Below are positions 32,547 through 41,566 of a stretch of 64,000 nt of DNA, in pieces. The number at the start of each line of letters is the position of its first letter. Within the stretch, counting starts at the first letter, position 1. The notes below the pieces were generated by a model. The model ran no database searches. It was given only the letters and a program-made list of their open reading frames with translations, and was not told where the DNA came from. The stretch spans positions 620,001 to 684,000 of the forward strand of contig NZ_CP088952.1 of NCBI RefSeq assembly GCF_021165955.1. The letters run 5' to 3'. Both the position numbers and the translations under genes were made by a program. This DNA is from Massilia endophytica. GTDB lineage: Bacteria; Pseudomonadota; Gammaproteobacteria; Burkholderiales; Burkholderiaceae_D.

Positions 32547-35156
32547 ATGAAATCATCCGAAATCCGCGAGAAGTTCCTGAAGTTCTTCGAATCCAAGGGT
32601 CACACCATCGTCCGTTCCAGCCCTCTGGTGCCAGGCAATGACCCGACCATGCTGCTCACGAACTCCGGCATGGTGCAGTTCAAGGACGTGTTCCTCGGCC
32701 TGGATACCCGTCCCTATTCGCGCGCGACCTCCGTGCAGCGCTGCGTGCGCGCCGGCGGCAAGCACAATGACCTGGAAAACGTGGGCTACACCGCGCGCCA
32801 CCACACCTTCTTCGAAATGCTGGGTAACTTCAGCTTCGGCGACTACTTCAAGCGCGACGCCATCCAGTACGCCTGGGAGCTGCTGACCAAGGTGTACATG
32901 CTGCCCGCCGAGAAGCTGACCGTCACCGTCTACCAGGAAGACGACGAGGCCTACGATATCTGGGCCAACGAAATCGGCGTGCCGAAAGAGCGCATCATCC
33001 GCATCGGCGACAACAAGGGCTCGCGCTACGCGTCGGACAACTTCTGGCAGATGGCCGATACCGGCCCATGCGGCCCCTGCACCGAGATCTTCTACGACCA
33101 CGGCCCGGACATCTGGGGCGGCCCTCCCGGCTCGCCTGAAGAAGACGGCGACCGCTTCATCGAAATCTGGAACCTGGTGTTCATGCAGTTCAACCGCGAC
33201 GAAGCGGGCAACATGAGCAAGCTGCCGAAGCCCTGCGTGGATACGGGCATGGGCATGGAGCGCCTGGCCGCCGTGCTGCAGCACGTGCACAGCAACTACG
33301 AGATCGACCTGTTCCAGAACCTGATCAAGGCCGCCGCCCGCGAAACCGGCGCCACCGACCTGGAAAACAAGTCGCTGCGCGTGATCGCCGACCATATCCG
33401 CGCCGCTTCCTTCCTGATCGTGGACGGCATCATCCCTTCGTCCGAAGGCCACGGCTACGTCCTGCGCCGCATCATCCGCCGCGCACTGCGCCATGGCCAC
33501 AAGCTGGGCCAGGCCAAGCCTTTCTTCTACAAGCTGGCGGTAGACCTGGACAAGGAAATGGGTTCGGCCTATCCGGAGCTGAGCGAGAAGCTGGCTTACG
33601 TGCAGCAGGTGCTGAAGACCGAAGAAGAGCGCTTCGGCGAAACGCTGGAAAACGGCATGAAGATCCTGGAAGCGCAGCTGGCCAAGGACGCGAAGAACCT
33701 GGACGGCGCCACCGCCTTCACCCTGTACGACACCTACGGCTTCCCGCTGGACCTCACCGCCGACATCTGCCGCGAGCGCGGCGTGACGCTGGATGAAGCA
33801 GGCTTCCACGAAGCCATGGAGAACCAGAAGAAGACCGCCCGCGCTGCAGGCAAGTTCAAGATGGCCGCCAACGTGGAATACAGCGGCGCCAAGACCAATT
33901 TCGTGGGCTACGAGCGGCTGTCCTTCGACTCCACCGTGATCGCCCTGTACAGCAACGGCGCGCCGGTGCAGGAGCTGAAGGCTGGCGAGAACGGCATCGT
34001 GGTTCTGGACACCACCCCCTTCTACGCCGAGTCCGGCGGCCAGGTGGGCGACCAGGGTGTGATCCAGAGCGCCTCGGCCAGGTTCAACGTGGAAGACACG
34101 CTGAAGATCCAGGCCGACGTGTTCGGCCAGCACGGCGTGCTGGCGCAGGGAACGCTGAAGGTGGGCGACAAGGTGTCCGCCCAGGTGGATACCGAGAAGC
34201 GCGGCCGCACCATCCGCAACCACTCCGCAACGCACCTGATGCACAAGGCGCTGCGCGAGGTGCTGGGCCCACACGTGGCGCAGAAAGGCTCGCTGGTCGA
34301 TCCGGACAAGACCCGCTTCGACTTCAGCCACAACGCGCCGCTGACGGCCGAACAGATCGCGCAGATCGAAACCATCGTCAACAAGGAAATCCTGGAGAAC
34401 CACGCGACGAAGGCGCAGCACATGTCCTTCGACGACGCGGTGAAGCACGGCGCCATGGCCCTCTTCGGCGAGAAGTACGGCGATGAAGTGCGCGTGCTGG
34501 ACATCGGCTCCTCCAAGGAACTGTGCGGCGGCGTGCACGTGAACCGCACGGGCGACATCGGCCTGTTCAAGATCGTGTCCGAAGGCGGCGTGGCGGCCGG
34601 TATCCGCCGCGTGGAAGCCGTGACGGGCGAGGGCGCGCTGGCGCTGGTGCAGGGCATGACCCGCCGCCTGAACGAAGCGGCTGCCGCGCTGAAGGCCACG
34701 CCGGAAGAGATCACCTCCCGCATTTCGCAGGTGCAGGACCAGGTGAAGTCGCTGGAGAAGGAGCTGAACGCGCTCAAGTCCAAGCTGGCTTCCGGCCAGG
34801 GAGACGAGCTGGCCACCAAGGCCGTGGACGTCAAGGGCATCAAGGTGCTGGCCGCGACCATGGAAGGCGCGGACGTGGCCGCCCTGCGCGAAACCATGGA
34901 CAAGCTGAAGGACAAGCTGAAGACCGCCGCCATCGTGCTGGCCAGCGTTGCCGACGGCAAGGTGAGCCTGATCGCGGGCGTGACCCAGGACTCCATCGGC
35001 AAGGTCAAGGCGGGGGAGCTGGTGAACTTCGTCGCACAACAAGTGGGCGGCAAAGGCGGCGGACGCCCCGATATGGCGCAGGCCGGCGGCACCAACCCGG
35101 CTGCACTGCCGGGCGCCCTGGAGGGCGTTGCAGCATGGGTGGAATCCAGGCTGTAA
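32547..35156 (+). CDS. alaS: Alanyl-tRNA synthetase
   Basis: From the ATG at 32547 the enzyme has 869 residues, the usual length. The class II catalytic core begins at once (EIREKFLKFFESKGHTIVRSSPLVPGND), motif 2 and 3 regions follow (RYASDNFWQMADTGPCGPCTEIF). The editing domain has HSATHLMHKALREVLG and CGGVHVNRTGDIG, the metal-binding His and Cys/His set that clears mischarged serine or glycine. The C-Ala domain ends the protein. It is a housekeeping gene. Confidence 0.97.
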   Translation: MKSSEIREKFLKFFESKGHTIVRSSPLVPGNDPTMLLTNSGMVQFKDVFLGLDTRPYSRATSVQRCVRAGGKHNDLENVGYTARHHTFFEMLGNFSFGDYFKRDAIQYAWELLTKVYMLPAEKLTVTVYQEDDEAYDIWANEIGVPKERIIRIGDNKGSRYASDNFWQMADTGPCGPCTEIFYDHGPDIWGGPPGSPEEDGDRFIEIWNLVFMQFNRDEAGNMSKLPKPCVDTGMGMERLAAVLQHVHSNYEIDLFQNLIKAAARETGATDLENKSLRVIADHIRAASFLIVDGIIPSSEGHGYVLRRIIRRALRHGHKLGQAKPFFYKLAVDLDKEMGSAYPELSEKLAYVQQVLKTEEERFGETLENGMKILEAQLAKDAKNLDGATAFTLYDTYGFPLDLTADICRERGVTLDEAGFHEAMENQKKTARAAGKFKMAANVEYSGAKTNFVGYERLSFDSTVIALYSNGAPVQELKAGENGIVVLDTTPFYAESGGQVGDQGVIQSASARFNVEDTLKIQADVFGQHGVLAQGTLKVGDKVSAQVDTEKRGRTIRNHSATHLMHKALREVLGPHVAQKGSLVDPDKTRFDFSHNAPLTAEQIAQIETIVNKEILENHATKAQHMSFDDAVKHGAMALFGEKYGDEVRVLDIGSSKELCGGVHVNRTGDIGLFKIVSEGGVAAGIRRVEAVTGEGALALVQGMTRRLNEAAAALKATPEEITSRISQVQDQVKSLEKELNALKSKLASGQGDELATKAVDVKGIKVLAATMEGADVAALRETMDKLKDKLKTAAIVLASVADGKVSLIAGVTQDSIGKVKAGELVNFVAQQVGGKGGGRPDMAQAGGTNPAALPGALEGVAAWVESRL

Positions 35157-35165
35157 GCGGAAAAC

Positions 35166-35195
35166 GGGCCCGCGTTTCCTTACGCGGGCCTTTCT
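35166..35195 (+). terminator. Terminator of alaS
   Basis: GGCCCGCG pairs with CGCGGGCC around an eight-base loop and is followed by TTTCT, 10 bases after the stop codon. Confidence 0.7.
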
Positions 35196-35314
35196 AGTCT
35201 CATATCATCGTTGCTAAGTTGCAACGCAACATGAACTATTTTGGTGCACTGCGTCACGCAGCCGGAATTGGAGTAGTATGTCGGGACTCAGCACAATAAT
35301 TGGTGAGAATCTTG

Positions 35315-35572
35315 ATGAGCGAAACAGTACTCGACACCGAAATGATTGAATTTCATAAGGAACTCGATGCGCGGGGCCTCAATTGCCCGCTGCCGATCCT
35401 GAAGGCGAAGAAGGCGCTGGCAGAGCTGGAGAGTGGCCAGGTCCTGCGCATCATGGCAACCGATCCCGGTTCCGTGCGCGACTTCCAGGCCTTTGCCAAG
35501 CAGACCGGCAATCCGCTGCTCTCGCATGTGCAGCATGGCCGCGAATTCACTTTTTTGATGCAGCGCAAGTAA
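35315..35572 (+). CDS. TusA-family sulfurtransferase
   Basis: An 85-residue TusA-like protein. The catalytic loop is FHKELDARGLNCPLPILKAKKAL, with the acceptor Cys in the CPxP motif; the rest (GQVLRIMATDPGSVRDFQAF) is the usual two-layer sandwich. TusA-like proteins carry persulfide sulfur for tRNA thiolation, molybdenum cofactor or sulfur oxidation; the path used here is unknown. The start at 35315 is preceded by GGTGAGA. A REP-like hairpin 24 bases after the stop may serve as terminator. Confidence 0.88.
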   Translation: MSETVLDTEMIEFHKELDARGLNCPLPILKAKKALAELESGQVLRIMATDPGSVRDFQAFAKQTGNPLLSHVQHGREFTFLMQRK

Positions 35573-35595
35573 CAAAACCGGCCGAGAAGGCCCGA

Positions 35596-35631
35596 TTGGG
35601 GACAGTTTCCTGAACAAGGACCTGTCCCCAA
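35596..35631. repeat. Degenerate REP-like element
   Basis: TTGGGGACAG and CTGTCCCCAA form a 10-bp inverted repeat with a 16-base interior. It shares the GGGGACAG/CTGTCCCC core of the elements at 27717 and 58077 and is followed by a T-run, so it may terminate the sulfurtransferase gene. Confidence 0.65.
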
Positions 35632-35705
35632 ACTTTTTAGAGTTCCGGCACTAGCAAGAAAACGTACGATCGTGCTTTAATTCGGTGCTGGACTAGAAAT
35701 TCTCT

Positions 35706-35711
35706 TATAAT
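35706..35711 (+). promoter_or_regulatory. Predicted -10 box of the etf operon
   Basis: A perfect TATAAT lies 42 bases before etfB; no strong -35 box is visible. Confidence 0.35.
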
Positions 35712-35752
35712 CTGGCCCACATTTCACTACCCATTTTTCCCAAAGGCACACC

Positions 35753-36502
35753 ATGAAAGTCCTCGTACCTGTCAAGCGTGTAGTTGACTACAACGTCAAA
35801 GTGCGCGTGAAGTCGGACGGCACTGGCGTCGATATCGCCAACGTCAAAATGTCGATGAACCCGTTCGACGAGATCGCACTCGAAGAGGCTACCCGCCTGA
35901 AGGAAGCGGGCAAGGTCACGGAAGTGGTGGCCGTATCCTGCGGCGTGGCCCAGTGCCAGGAAACCCTGCGCACCGGCATGGCCATCGGCGCCGACCGCGG
36001 CATCCTGGTCGAAACCTCGGCCGAACTGGAGCCGCTGGCCGTGGCCAAGCTGCTGAAGGCCCTGGCCGACAAGGAACAGCCGCAGCTGATCATCCTGGGC
36101 AAGCAAGCCATCGACGACGACTCCAACCAGACGGGCCAGATGCTGGCTGCGCTGCTGGGCTGGCCGCAAGCGACCTTCGCCTCGAAAGTGGTGCTGGAAG
36201 ACGGCAAGGCGACCGTGACCCGCGAAGTGGACGGCGGCCTGGAAACCCTGGCCCTGACGCTGCCCGCCATCGTCACCACCGACCTGCGCCTGAACGAGCC
36301 GCGCTACGTGACGCTGCCGAACATCATGAAGGCCAAGAAAAAGCCGCTCGAGACCGTGAAGCCGGAAGACCTGGGTGTGGACGTGGCGCCGCGCCTGAAG
36401 ACCCTGAAGGTCGTGGAACCTGCCAAGCGCTCCGCCGGTATCAAGGTGCCGGACGTGGCAACCCTGGTGTCGAAGCTGCGCACCGAAGCAAAAGTCATCT
36501 AA
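35753..36502 (+). CDS. etfB: Electron transfer flavoprotein, beta subunit
   Basis: The 249-residue subunit binds AMP and, with EtfA, an FAD that accepts electrons from acyl-CoA dehydrogenases and passes them to the quinone pool through ETF-quinone oxidoreductase. The start MKVLVPVKRVVDYNVKVRVK and the segment MNPFDEIALEEA are conserved, as is QAIDDDSNQTGQM. etfA begins 15 bases after the stop and an acyl-CoA dehydrogenase gene follows. Confidence 0.96.
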   Translation: MKVLVPVKRVVDYNVKVRVKSDGTGVDIANVKMSMNPFDEIALEEATRLKEAGKVTEVVAVSCGVAQCQETLRTGMAIGADRGILVETSAELEPLAVAKLLKALADKEQPQLIILGKQAIDDDSNQTGQMLAALLGWPQATFASKVVLEDGKATVTREVDGGLETLALTLPAIVTTDLRLNEPRYVTLPNIMKAKKKPLETVKPEDLGVDVAPRLKTLKVVEPAKRSAGIKVPDVATLVSKLRTEAKVI

Positions 36503-36517
36503 GAGGAACTAATCAAA

Positions 36518-37450
36518 ATGGTCGCACTCGTCATTGCAGAACACGATAACGCCAGCCTCAAAGGCAGCACCCACCACACCGTGACCGCAGCCGCTCAATG
36601 CGGCGGCGAAGTCCACGTCCTGGTCGCTGGCAGCAATGCATCCGCCGCCGCGCAGCAGGCCGCCCAGATTGCGGGCGTGTCCAAGGTGCTGCTGGCCGAC
36701 GCTCCCTACTTCGCCGAAGGCCTGGCCGAAAACGTGGCCGAGCAGATCCTGGCTGTCGCAGGCAGCTACTCGCACATCCTGGCTCCCGCCACCGCCTACG
36801 GCAAGAACATCCTGCCGCGCGTGGCCGCCAAGCTGGACGTAGCCCAGATCTCCGAAATCACCAAGGTCGATGCGCCGGACACCTTCGAGCGCCCGATCTA
36901 CGCCGGTAACGCCATCGCCTACGTGCAGTCCTCGGACAAGGTGAAGGTCATCACCGTCCGCACCACGGGCTTCGACTCCGCAGCTTCCACCGGCGGTTCG
37001 GCTGCCGTGGAAAACGTGGCCGCCGTGGCCGACGTGGGCAAGTCCTCCTTCGTGGGCCGCGAAGTGGCCAAGTCGGACCGTCCGGAACTGACCGCCGCCA
37101 AGATCATCGTGTCGGGTGGCCGCGGCATCGGTTCGGCCGAGAACTTCAAGGTCCTGGAGCCTCTGGCCGACAAGCTGAACGCCGCCATGGGCGCATCGCG
37201 CGCCGCAGTGGACGCGGGCTTCGTGCCGAACGACTGGCAGGTTGGCCAGACCGGCAAGATCGTGGCGCCGTCCCTGTACATCGCCGTCGGCATTTCGGGC
37301 GCCATCCAGCACCTGGCCGGCATGAAGGACTCGAAGACCATTGTCGCCATCAACAAGGACCCTGAAGCGCCGATCTTCTCCGTTGCCGACTACGGCATCG
37401 TGGGCGATCTGTTCGAAGTGGTACCTGAACTGGTCAAAGAACTGGGCTGA
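36518..37450 (+). CDS. etfA: Electron transfer flavoprotein, alpha subunit
   Basis: The 310-residue subunit carries the FAD site: GGRGIGSAENFKVLEPLADKL, GQTGKIVAPSLYIAVGISGAIQH and IVAINKDPEAPIFSVADYG are the classical alpha-subunit motifs. With EtfB it feeds electrons from beta-oxidation into respiration. The ribosome binding site is AAGAGG, and a terminator-like hairpin lies between it and the next gene. Confidence 0.96.
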   Translation: MVALVIAEHDNASLKGSTHHTVTAAAQCGGEVHVLVAGSNASAAAQQAAQIAGVSKVLLADAPYFAEGLAENVAEQILAVAGSYSHILAPATAYGKNILPRVAAKLDVAQISEITKVDAPDTFERPIYAGNAIAYVQSSDKVKVITVRTTGFDSAASTGGSAAVENVAAVADVGKSSFVGREVAKSDRPELTAAKIIVSGGRGIGSAENFKVLEPLADKLNAAMGASRAAVDAGFVPNDWQVGQTGKIVAPSLYIAVGISGAIQHLAGMKDSKTIVAINKDPEAPIFSVADYGIVGDLFEVVPELVKELG

Positions 37451-37469
37451 ACACTGAACTAGTAATACC

Positions 37470-37512
37470 AAGCCACGCTGGCCGGTTTCGCCGTGCCACC
37501 GTGGCTTGTTTT
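37470..37512 (+). terminator. Hairpin between etfA and the acyl-CoA dehydrogenase gene
   Basis: AAGCCACG and CGTGGCTT pair around a 22-base loop and are followed by GTTTTC. It may only reduce, rather than stop, transcription into the dehydrogenase gene. Confidence 0.5.
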
Positions 37513-37525
37513 CTTGGAGAGAGAC

Positions 37526-39316
37526 ATGAGCTATCAAGCGCCCCTGAAAGACATGCAGTTCGTGATGAACGAGCTGGCCAACCTCGCCGCCGTGAGCGCA
37601 CTGCCGGGCTGCGAGGACGCGACCGCCGAAACGGCGGAAGCGGTGCTGGAAGAGAACGCGAAATTCTGTAGCGGCGTTGTCGCGCCGCTGAACCACGCCG
37701 CGGACAAGGAGCCCAGCTCCTGGAGCGAAGGCAAGGTCACGACCTCAAAGGGCTTCAAGGAAGCCTTCCGCCAGTTCGCTGAAGCGGGCTGGCAGGGGGT
37801 GCAGCATCCGCAGGAATTCGGCGGCCAGGGCCTGCCGAAACTGGTGGCCACGCCATGCGTGGAAATGCTGCACGGCTCCAACCTGTCGTTCGCGCTGGTG
37901 GCGCTGCTGACGGACGGCGCCATCGAAGCCCTGCTGACCGCAGGCAGCGACGAGCAGAAAGCCACCTTCCTCGAACCGCTCATCTCCGGCAAGTGGACCG
38001 GCACCATGAACCTCACCGAGCCGCAGGCAGGCTCCGACCTGGCCGCCGTGCGCACGCGCGCCGTGCCGCAGGGCGATGGCACCTACAAGATCTTCGGCAC
38101 CAAGATCTTCATCACCTACGGCGAGCACGATATGGCGGAGAACATCATCCACCTCGTACTGGCGCGCACGCCGGATGCTCCTCCGGGCGTCAAGGGCATT
38201 TCCCTGTTCATCGTGCCCAAGTTTATGGTCAACAAGGACGGTTCGCTGGGCGAGCGCAATGACGCGCACTGCGTGTCCATCGAACACAAGCTGGGCATCA
38301 AGGCCAGCCCCACCGCCGTGCTGCAGTTCGGCGACAACGGCGGCGCCATCGGCACGCTGGTGGGTGAAGAGAACCGCGGCCTGGAATACATGTTCATCAT
38401 GATGAACGCGGCCCGCTTCGGCGTTGGCATGCAGGGCGTGGGCCTGGCGGAACGCGCCTACCAGCAGGCGGCCACGTTCGCCAAGGAACGCGTGCAGTCG
38501 CGCGACCTGGCCGGTTCGGCTGGTCCCGTGGCCATCATCAACCATCCGGACGTGCGCCGCATGCTCATGTCCATGCGCTCGCAGACCGAGGCGGCGCGTG
38601 CGCTGGCCTATGTGGGCGCGGGCATCAGCGACATCGCCCACTTCCATGCGGACGAAGCGGTGCGCGCCGAGAACCTGGCCGTGTACGAGTACCTGGTGCC
38701 GATCATCAAGGGCTGGTCCACCGAGATGTCCGAGAACGTGGCGCGCGACGGCGTGCAGGTGCACGGCGGCATGGGCTTCATCGAGGAAACCGGCGCAGCG
38801 CAGCACTACCGCGACGCGAAAATCCTTACCATCTACGAAGGCACCACGGCCATCCAGGCCAACGATCTGGTGGGCCGCAAGACGGTGCGCGACGGCGGCA
38901 AGGTTGCGAAAGGCCTGATCGCGCAGGTGCGCGCCACTGAAGCGCAGCTGGGCGACGCCTCCGGCGCCGACTTCGCAGCCATCCGCAAGCAGCTGGCGCA
39001 AGGCAGCGCGGACCTGGAAGCGGTGGTGGATTTCGTGCTGGCCAACGTCAAGAGCGACATCAAGAGCGTGTTCGCGGGCAGCGTGCTGTATCTGAAGCTG
39101 GCGGGCATTGTGCTGGGCGGCTGGCAGATGGCGCGCGCGGCGCTGATCGCGCAGCAGAAGCTGGACGCAGGCGAGGGCGATGCCGCCTTCTACAAAGCCA
39201 AGATCGCCACCGCGCGCTTCTTCGCCGAGCACATCCTCTCCCAGTCCACCTCCCTGCGCACCGCCATCGTGGACGGCGCCTCCGGCGTGCTGGCGCTGGA
39301 CGTCGAGCAGTTCTAA
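37526..39316 (+). CDS. Acyl-CoA dehydrogenase with extended C-terminal domain
   Basis: A 596-residue flavoprotein that introduces a trans-2 double bond into acyl-CoA. It has the N-terminal helical domain, the middle beta-domain (MNLTEPQAGSDLAAVRTRA, then FITYGEHD), and the C-terminal helical domain with YEGTTAIQANDL and the catalytic Glu in the ILTIYEGT segment, followed by the extra C-terminal domain of the longer bacterial form. The ATG at 37526 follows GGAGAGA. Its genes lie beside etfBA, so the electrons go to that flavoprotein. Chain length preference is unknown. Confidence 0.93.
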   Translation: MSYQAPLKDMQFVMNELANLAAVSALPGCEDATAETAEAVLEENAKFCSGVVAPLNHAADKEPSSWSEGKVTTSKGFKEAFRQFAEAGWQGVQHPQEFGGQGLPKLVATPCVEMLHGSNLSFALVALLTDGAIEALLTAGSDEQKATFLEPLISGKWTGTMNLTEPQAGSDLAAVRTRAVPQGDGTYKIFGTKIFITYGEHDMAENIIHLVLARTPDAPPGVKGISLFIVPKFMVNKDGSLGERNDAHCVSIEHKLGIKASPTAVLQFGDNGGAIGTLVGEENRGLEYMFIMMNAARFGVGMQGVGLAERAYQQAATFAKERVQSRDLAGSAGPVAIINHPDVRRMLMSMRSQTEAARALAYVGAGISDIAHFHADEAVRAENLAVYEYLVPIIKGWSTEMSENVARDGVQVHGGMGFIEETGAAQHYRDAKILTIYEGTTAIQANDLVGRKTVRDGGKVAKGLIAQVRATEAQLGDASGADFAAIRKQLAQGSADLEAVVDFVLANVKSDIKSVFAGSVLYLKLAGIVLGGWQMARAALIAQQKLDAGEGDAAFYKAKIATARFFAEHILSQSTSLRTAIVDGASGVLALDVEQF

Positions 39317-39408
39317 ATTGCCTGGGCCGTGAGAATCTGCGCATTTTCCGGCCCCGCAAGATGCTATGCTCTCTCGACACTTCCCCGTCCTGAGAGCAGA
39401 GCGAGCCT

Positions 39409-39702
39409 ATGAAGACTCACGCTGGCAGTTTGCAGAAACGCGAGCCCGTCGGCAGCAAGAGCGGCAAAGCTCCCACCTTTCAGTTCAAGAATAACCGCCC
39501 CCAGGCGGCTGCCCAGCGCAAGCTGCAGGACATCGCTAACGCCAGCTCAAAGATGGCCAAGCTGCAGGCCATGAAGCATTCCGTAGGGGCACAGCCGGTC
39601 GCTCAACTGAAGCGCGTGGATATCGATCCCGGTTCCAGTGGAAGCTGGGACAGGTGGTGGATACCAAGAACCTGGACAAGTCGCAGATGCTCGCGCTGTT
39701 GA
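39409..39702 (+). CDS. N-terminal part of a split eCIS-type ADP-ribosyltransferase toxin
   Basis: The 97-residue frame starts MKTHAGSLQKREPVGSKSG and contains FKNNRPQAAAQRKLQDIANA followed by KMAKLQAMKHSVGAQPVAQLKR. The pattern 'NRP-x-x-x-AQRKLQ', 'AQLK-x-M' is typical of the disordered N-terminus of cargo toxins loaded into extracellular contractile injection systems. After about residue 72 the reading frame is lost; the true continuation (FQWKLGQVVDTKN) is in another frame, so a -1 or +2 shift is needed near base 39630. The last ~25 residues in this frame are therefore spurious. Either a real mutation or an assembly error breaks the gene. Confidence 0.6.
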   Translation: MKTHAGSLQKREPVGSKSGKAPTFQFKNNRPQAAAQRKLQDIANASSKMAKLQAMKHSVGAQPVAQLKRVDIDPGSSGSWDRWWIPRTWTSRRCSRC

Positions 39703-40598
39703 ACGACATCGAGTTCCTGACCGAGAACCCGGTCGGCGCAACGGTGCAGGACAAGGTGAACTACCAGCAGGCGCTCTTTGCCCACCGGCTAGACATCGGT
39801 AAGGCTTTCAACACCGGCGACTACAAGGACGGCAAGCCCGTGTTGAACTATTACCGCCCGCTTGATCCCTGGACCGACGAGGGAGACAAGCAATGGCTTG
39901 GTGAGAACACTGCGGAGTTTGCGGAGAAAAGGCAGCTGGTCGAATTGGTGAAGAAGGTGTCGGCGCTTGCGCATACGCTGCCTGGCCAACTCAAGGCGGT
40001 GATGCAGCACGACGCCGTCTATAACATGACGCCGGAGGCGCAGCTGGAGTACTGCGTCCATCAAAGCAAGGGGTACGATGCCGGAACCCTGGCGAAATGC
40101 CTGTACACCTCGTACTTCTATGGACCGATCAATACCTTCCTGCGCAAACAGCTGCCCGGATCTGTCGATTCAAAGATCATCGACCTGATCACCTATACTC
40201 TGGGCGTCCTCGAAAAGACCATCAAGAACGACAAGGTCGTTCATCAGATCGAAACGTTCAGGGTGGAGCTCAAGTCGGAATGGATGAAGAATCCGGGTAA
40301 AGGCCAGGTTCTGGATTTCCCGGCCTTCACCAGCACGCATCCTTCGGAAGGAGGCGTCGATACGATGCTGAAGGATATCGCCAAAGGCACTTTTGGCGAG
40401 GTGGGCGAGCCCGCAGTCCTGAAATTCCAAGGCAGGACGAAGGTGCTTCAGCCGAATGTGAAGTACTTCCCGGAGGAGGTGGAGACAATCATCCCTCCGG
40501 GGATGAGGGCCAAGGTGGCGCATGTCGATGTGACCACCCTCGATATTCCCGGCAAGGGGAAGACGGCCGTCAAGCTCTATACGCTGGAAATCCAGTAG
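39654..40598 (+). CDS. ADP-ribosyltransferase toxin domain (frameshifted from the upstream frame)
   Basis: A 314-residue frame that starts at an internal codon; it is open upstream to at least 39603 (FQWKLGQVVDTKN), in another frame than the N-terminal part. It carries the R-S-E type ADP-ribosyltransferase marks: YTSYFYGPINTFLR (helix 150-164), a catalytic Arg in IETFRVEL (R203), FTSTHP (S227, in place of STS), and the ExE pair E275-V-E277 in FPEEVETIIPPG. Enzymes of this type transfer ADP-ribose from NAD to a host or rival target protein. Acceptor residue is unknown. No injection-system genes lie in the window; the toxin may be an orphan cargo. Confidence 0.72.
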   Translation: MVDTKNLDKSQMLALLNDIEFLTENPVGATVQDKVNYQQALFAHRLDIGKAFNTGDYKDGKPVLNYYRPLDPWTDEGDKQWLGENTAEFAEKRQLVELVKKVSALAHTLPGQLKAVMQHDAVYNMTPEAQLEYCVHQSKGYDAGTLAKCLYTSYFYGPINTFLRKQLPGSVDSKIIDLITYTLGVLEKTIKNDKVVHQIETFRVELKSEWMKNPGKGQVLDFPAFTSTHPSEGGVDTMLKDIAKGTFGEVGEPAVLKFQGRTKVLQPNVKYFPEEVETIIPPGMRAKVAHVDVTTLDIPGKGKTAVKLYTLEIQ

Positions 40599-40601
40599 CC
40601 T

Positions 40602-41516
40602 TTACAGGCCTTTTGCAGCCAGCGCGGCGATTTCGTAGTCGCCGTCGTCCACCAGCCTTTCCCATCCTTCGAACTTGCCCAGCCCGAGTGCGCGGGCCAT
40701 GGAGAGCAGCAGGCTTTGTCCGGCAACGGGACGGTCCGGCGCCAGTGCGTACACCGGGTCCGCAAATGCCGCCTGCGGCGTGGTGATGGTCCAGCCCATT
40801 TCCTTGAACATGGTGATCACGTCGTCCAGCCAAAGGGCGTTGATCAGGTTGTGGTGCATGAGCATGACTTGCGCAATGTCGCGGCCCTGCAGCTTCTGCG
40901 ACAGGGCGCGGTAGGCGAGGGCGCGCTGGCGCACGTGGCTCAGGTAGGCCTCGCGGATGGCGCTCACGTCGGCATCCCGATTCTTTCTCAGCACCTCCAC
41001 CAGCTTGTCGTTCAGGCGCCAGTCGCTCGTGTCGAGGCTGACGTAGGCATTGCGGTAGCCCTGCTGCGCGAGGAAGCTGCGCATGCCGTCGCGCTTCTCG
41101 GGCGTGTTCCCTTCGCGCAGGAAGGTGAAGCGGAACCATCTCTGGTAGCCGGGCAGAGGGCTGATGATGCGGTCGCAGTCCAGTATCTGCCGCTGGTAGT
41201 CTTCCAGCGCAATCTTGTGCAGGTCCGGGTGCGTCATCGTGTGGTTGCCGATTACATGGCCTGCTTCGCCCCAGGCGCGAGCGAAGGCCAGTCCCTCAGG
41301 TTTGTTGGCGCCGTTGCCCGCGGTGACGAACAGCGCCGCCTTTACCTTATGCTTCGCCAGCGCGGCCAGCATGGCCTTGTTGCGCTGCTCCGCGTTGAGC
41401 CGCGGCCCGTCGCTGATGTGGGGGCCATCGTCGAAGGTGAAGGCCACGGACTGGGCATGGGCCGCGAAGGCAGCCAGCGCCAGTGCAGCGGCTGCAATGA
41501 GTTGAAGATGTCGCAA
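40602..41516 (-). CDS. Polysaccharide deacetylase-family protein
   Basis: The 304-residue secreted protein has a signal peptide ending near AAHAQ and the NodB-type metal site: TFDDGP (Asp-Asp) at residues 27-32, the metal His pair in GNHTMTHPDLHKI. Such enzymes remove N-acetyl or O-acetyl groups from glycans such as chitin oligomers, peptidoglycan or xylan. The start is a TTG at 41516, six bases after AAGGAG. The C-terminal 80 residues extend beyond the core. The glycan is unknown, although chitin-related genes are common in this window. Confidence 0.88.
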   Translation of the reverse strand: MRHLQLIAAAALALAAFAAHAQSVAFTFDDGPHISDGPRLNAEQRNKAMLAALAKHKVKAALFVTAGNGANKPEGLAFARAWGEAGHVIGNHTMTHPDLHKIALEDYQRQILDCDRIISPLPGYQRWFRFTFLREGNTPEKRDGMRSFLAQQGYRNAYVSLDTSDWRLNDKLVEVLRKNRDADVSAIREAYLSHVRQRALAYRALSQKLQGRDIAQVMLMHHNLINALWLDDVITMFKEMGWTITTPQAAFADPVYALAPDRPVAGQSLLLSMARALGLGKFEGWERLVDDGDYEIAALAAKGL

Positions 41517-41566
41517 ACAGTTCTCCTTTGCCGGGAATTCGAGTTCCGTATCTTACGGCAGAATCC

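Noticed and set aside
32553..35042. Long open frame of more than 800 codons antisense to alaS
   Set aside because: Long antisense frames are expected in high-GC coding DNA. It has no start region or family signal and lies fully inside a housekeeping gene.
39600..39660. Programmed ribosomal frameshift joining the two toxin frames
   Set aside because: No slippery heptamer or following pseudoknot was seen at the needed position; mutation or assembly error is simpler.
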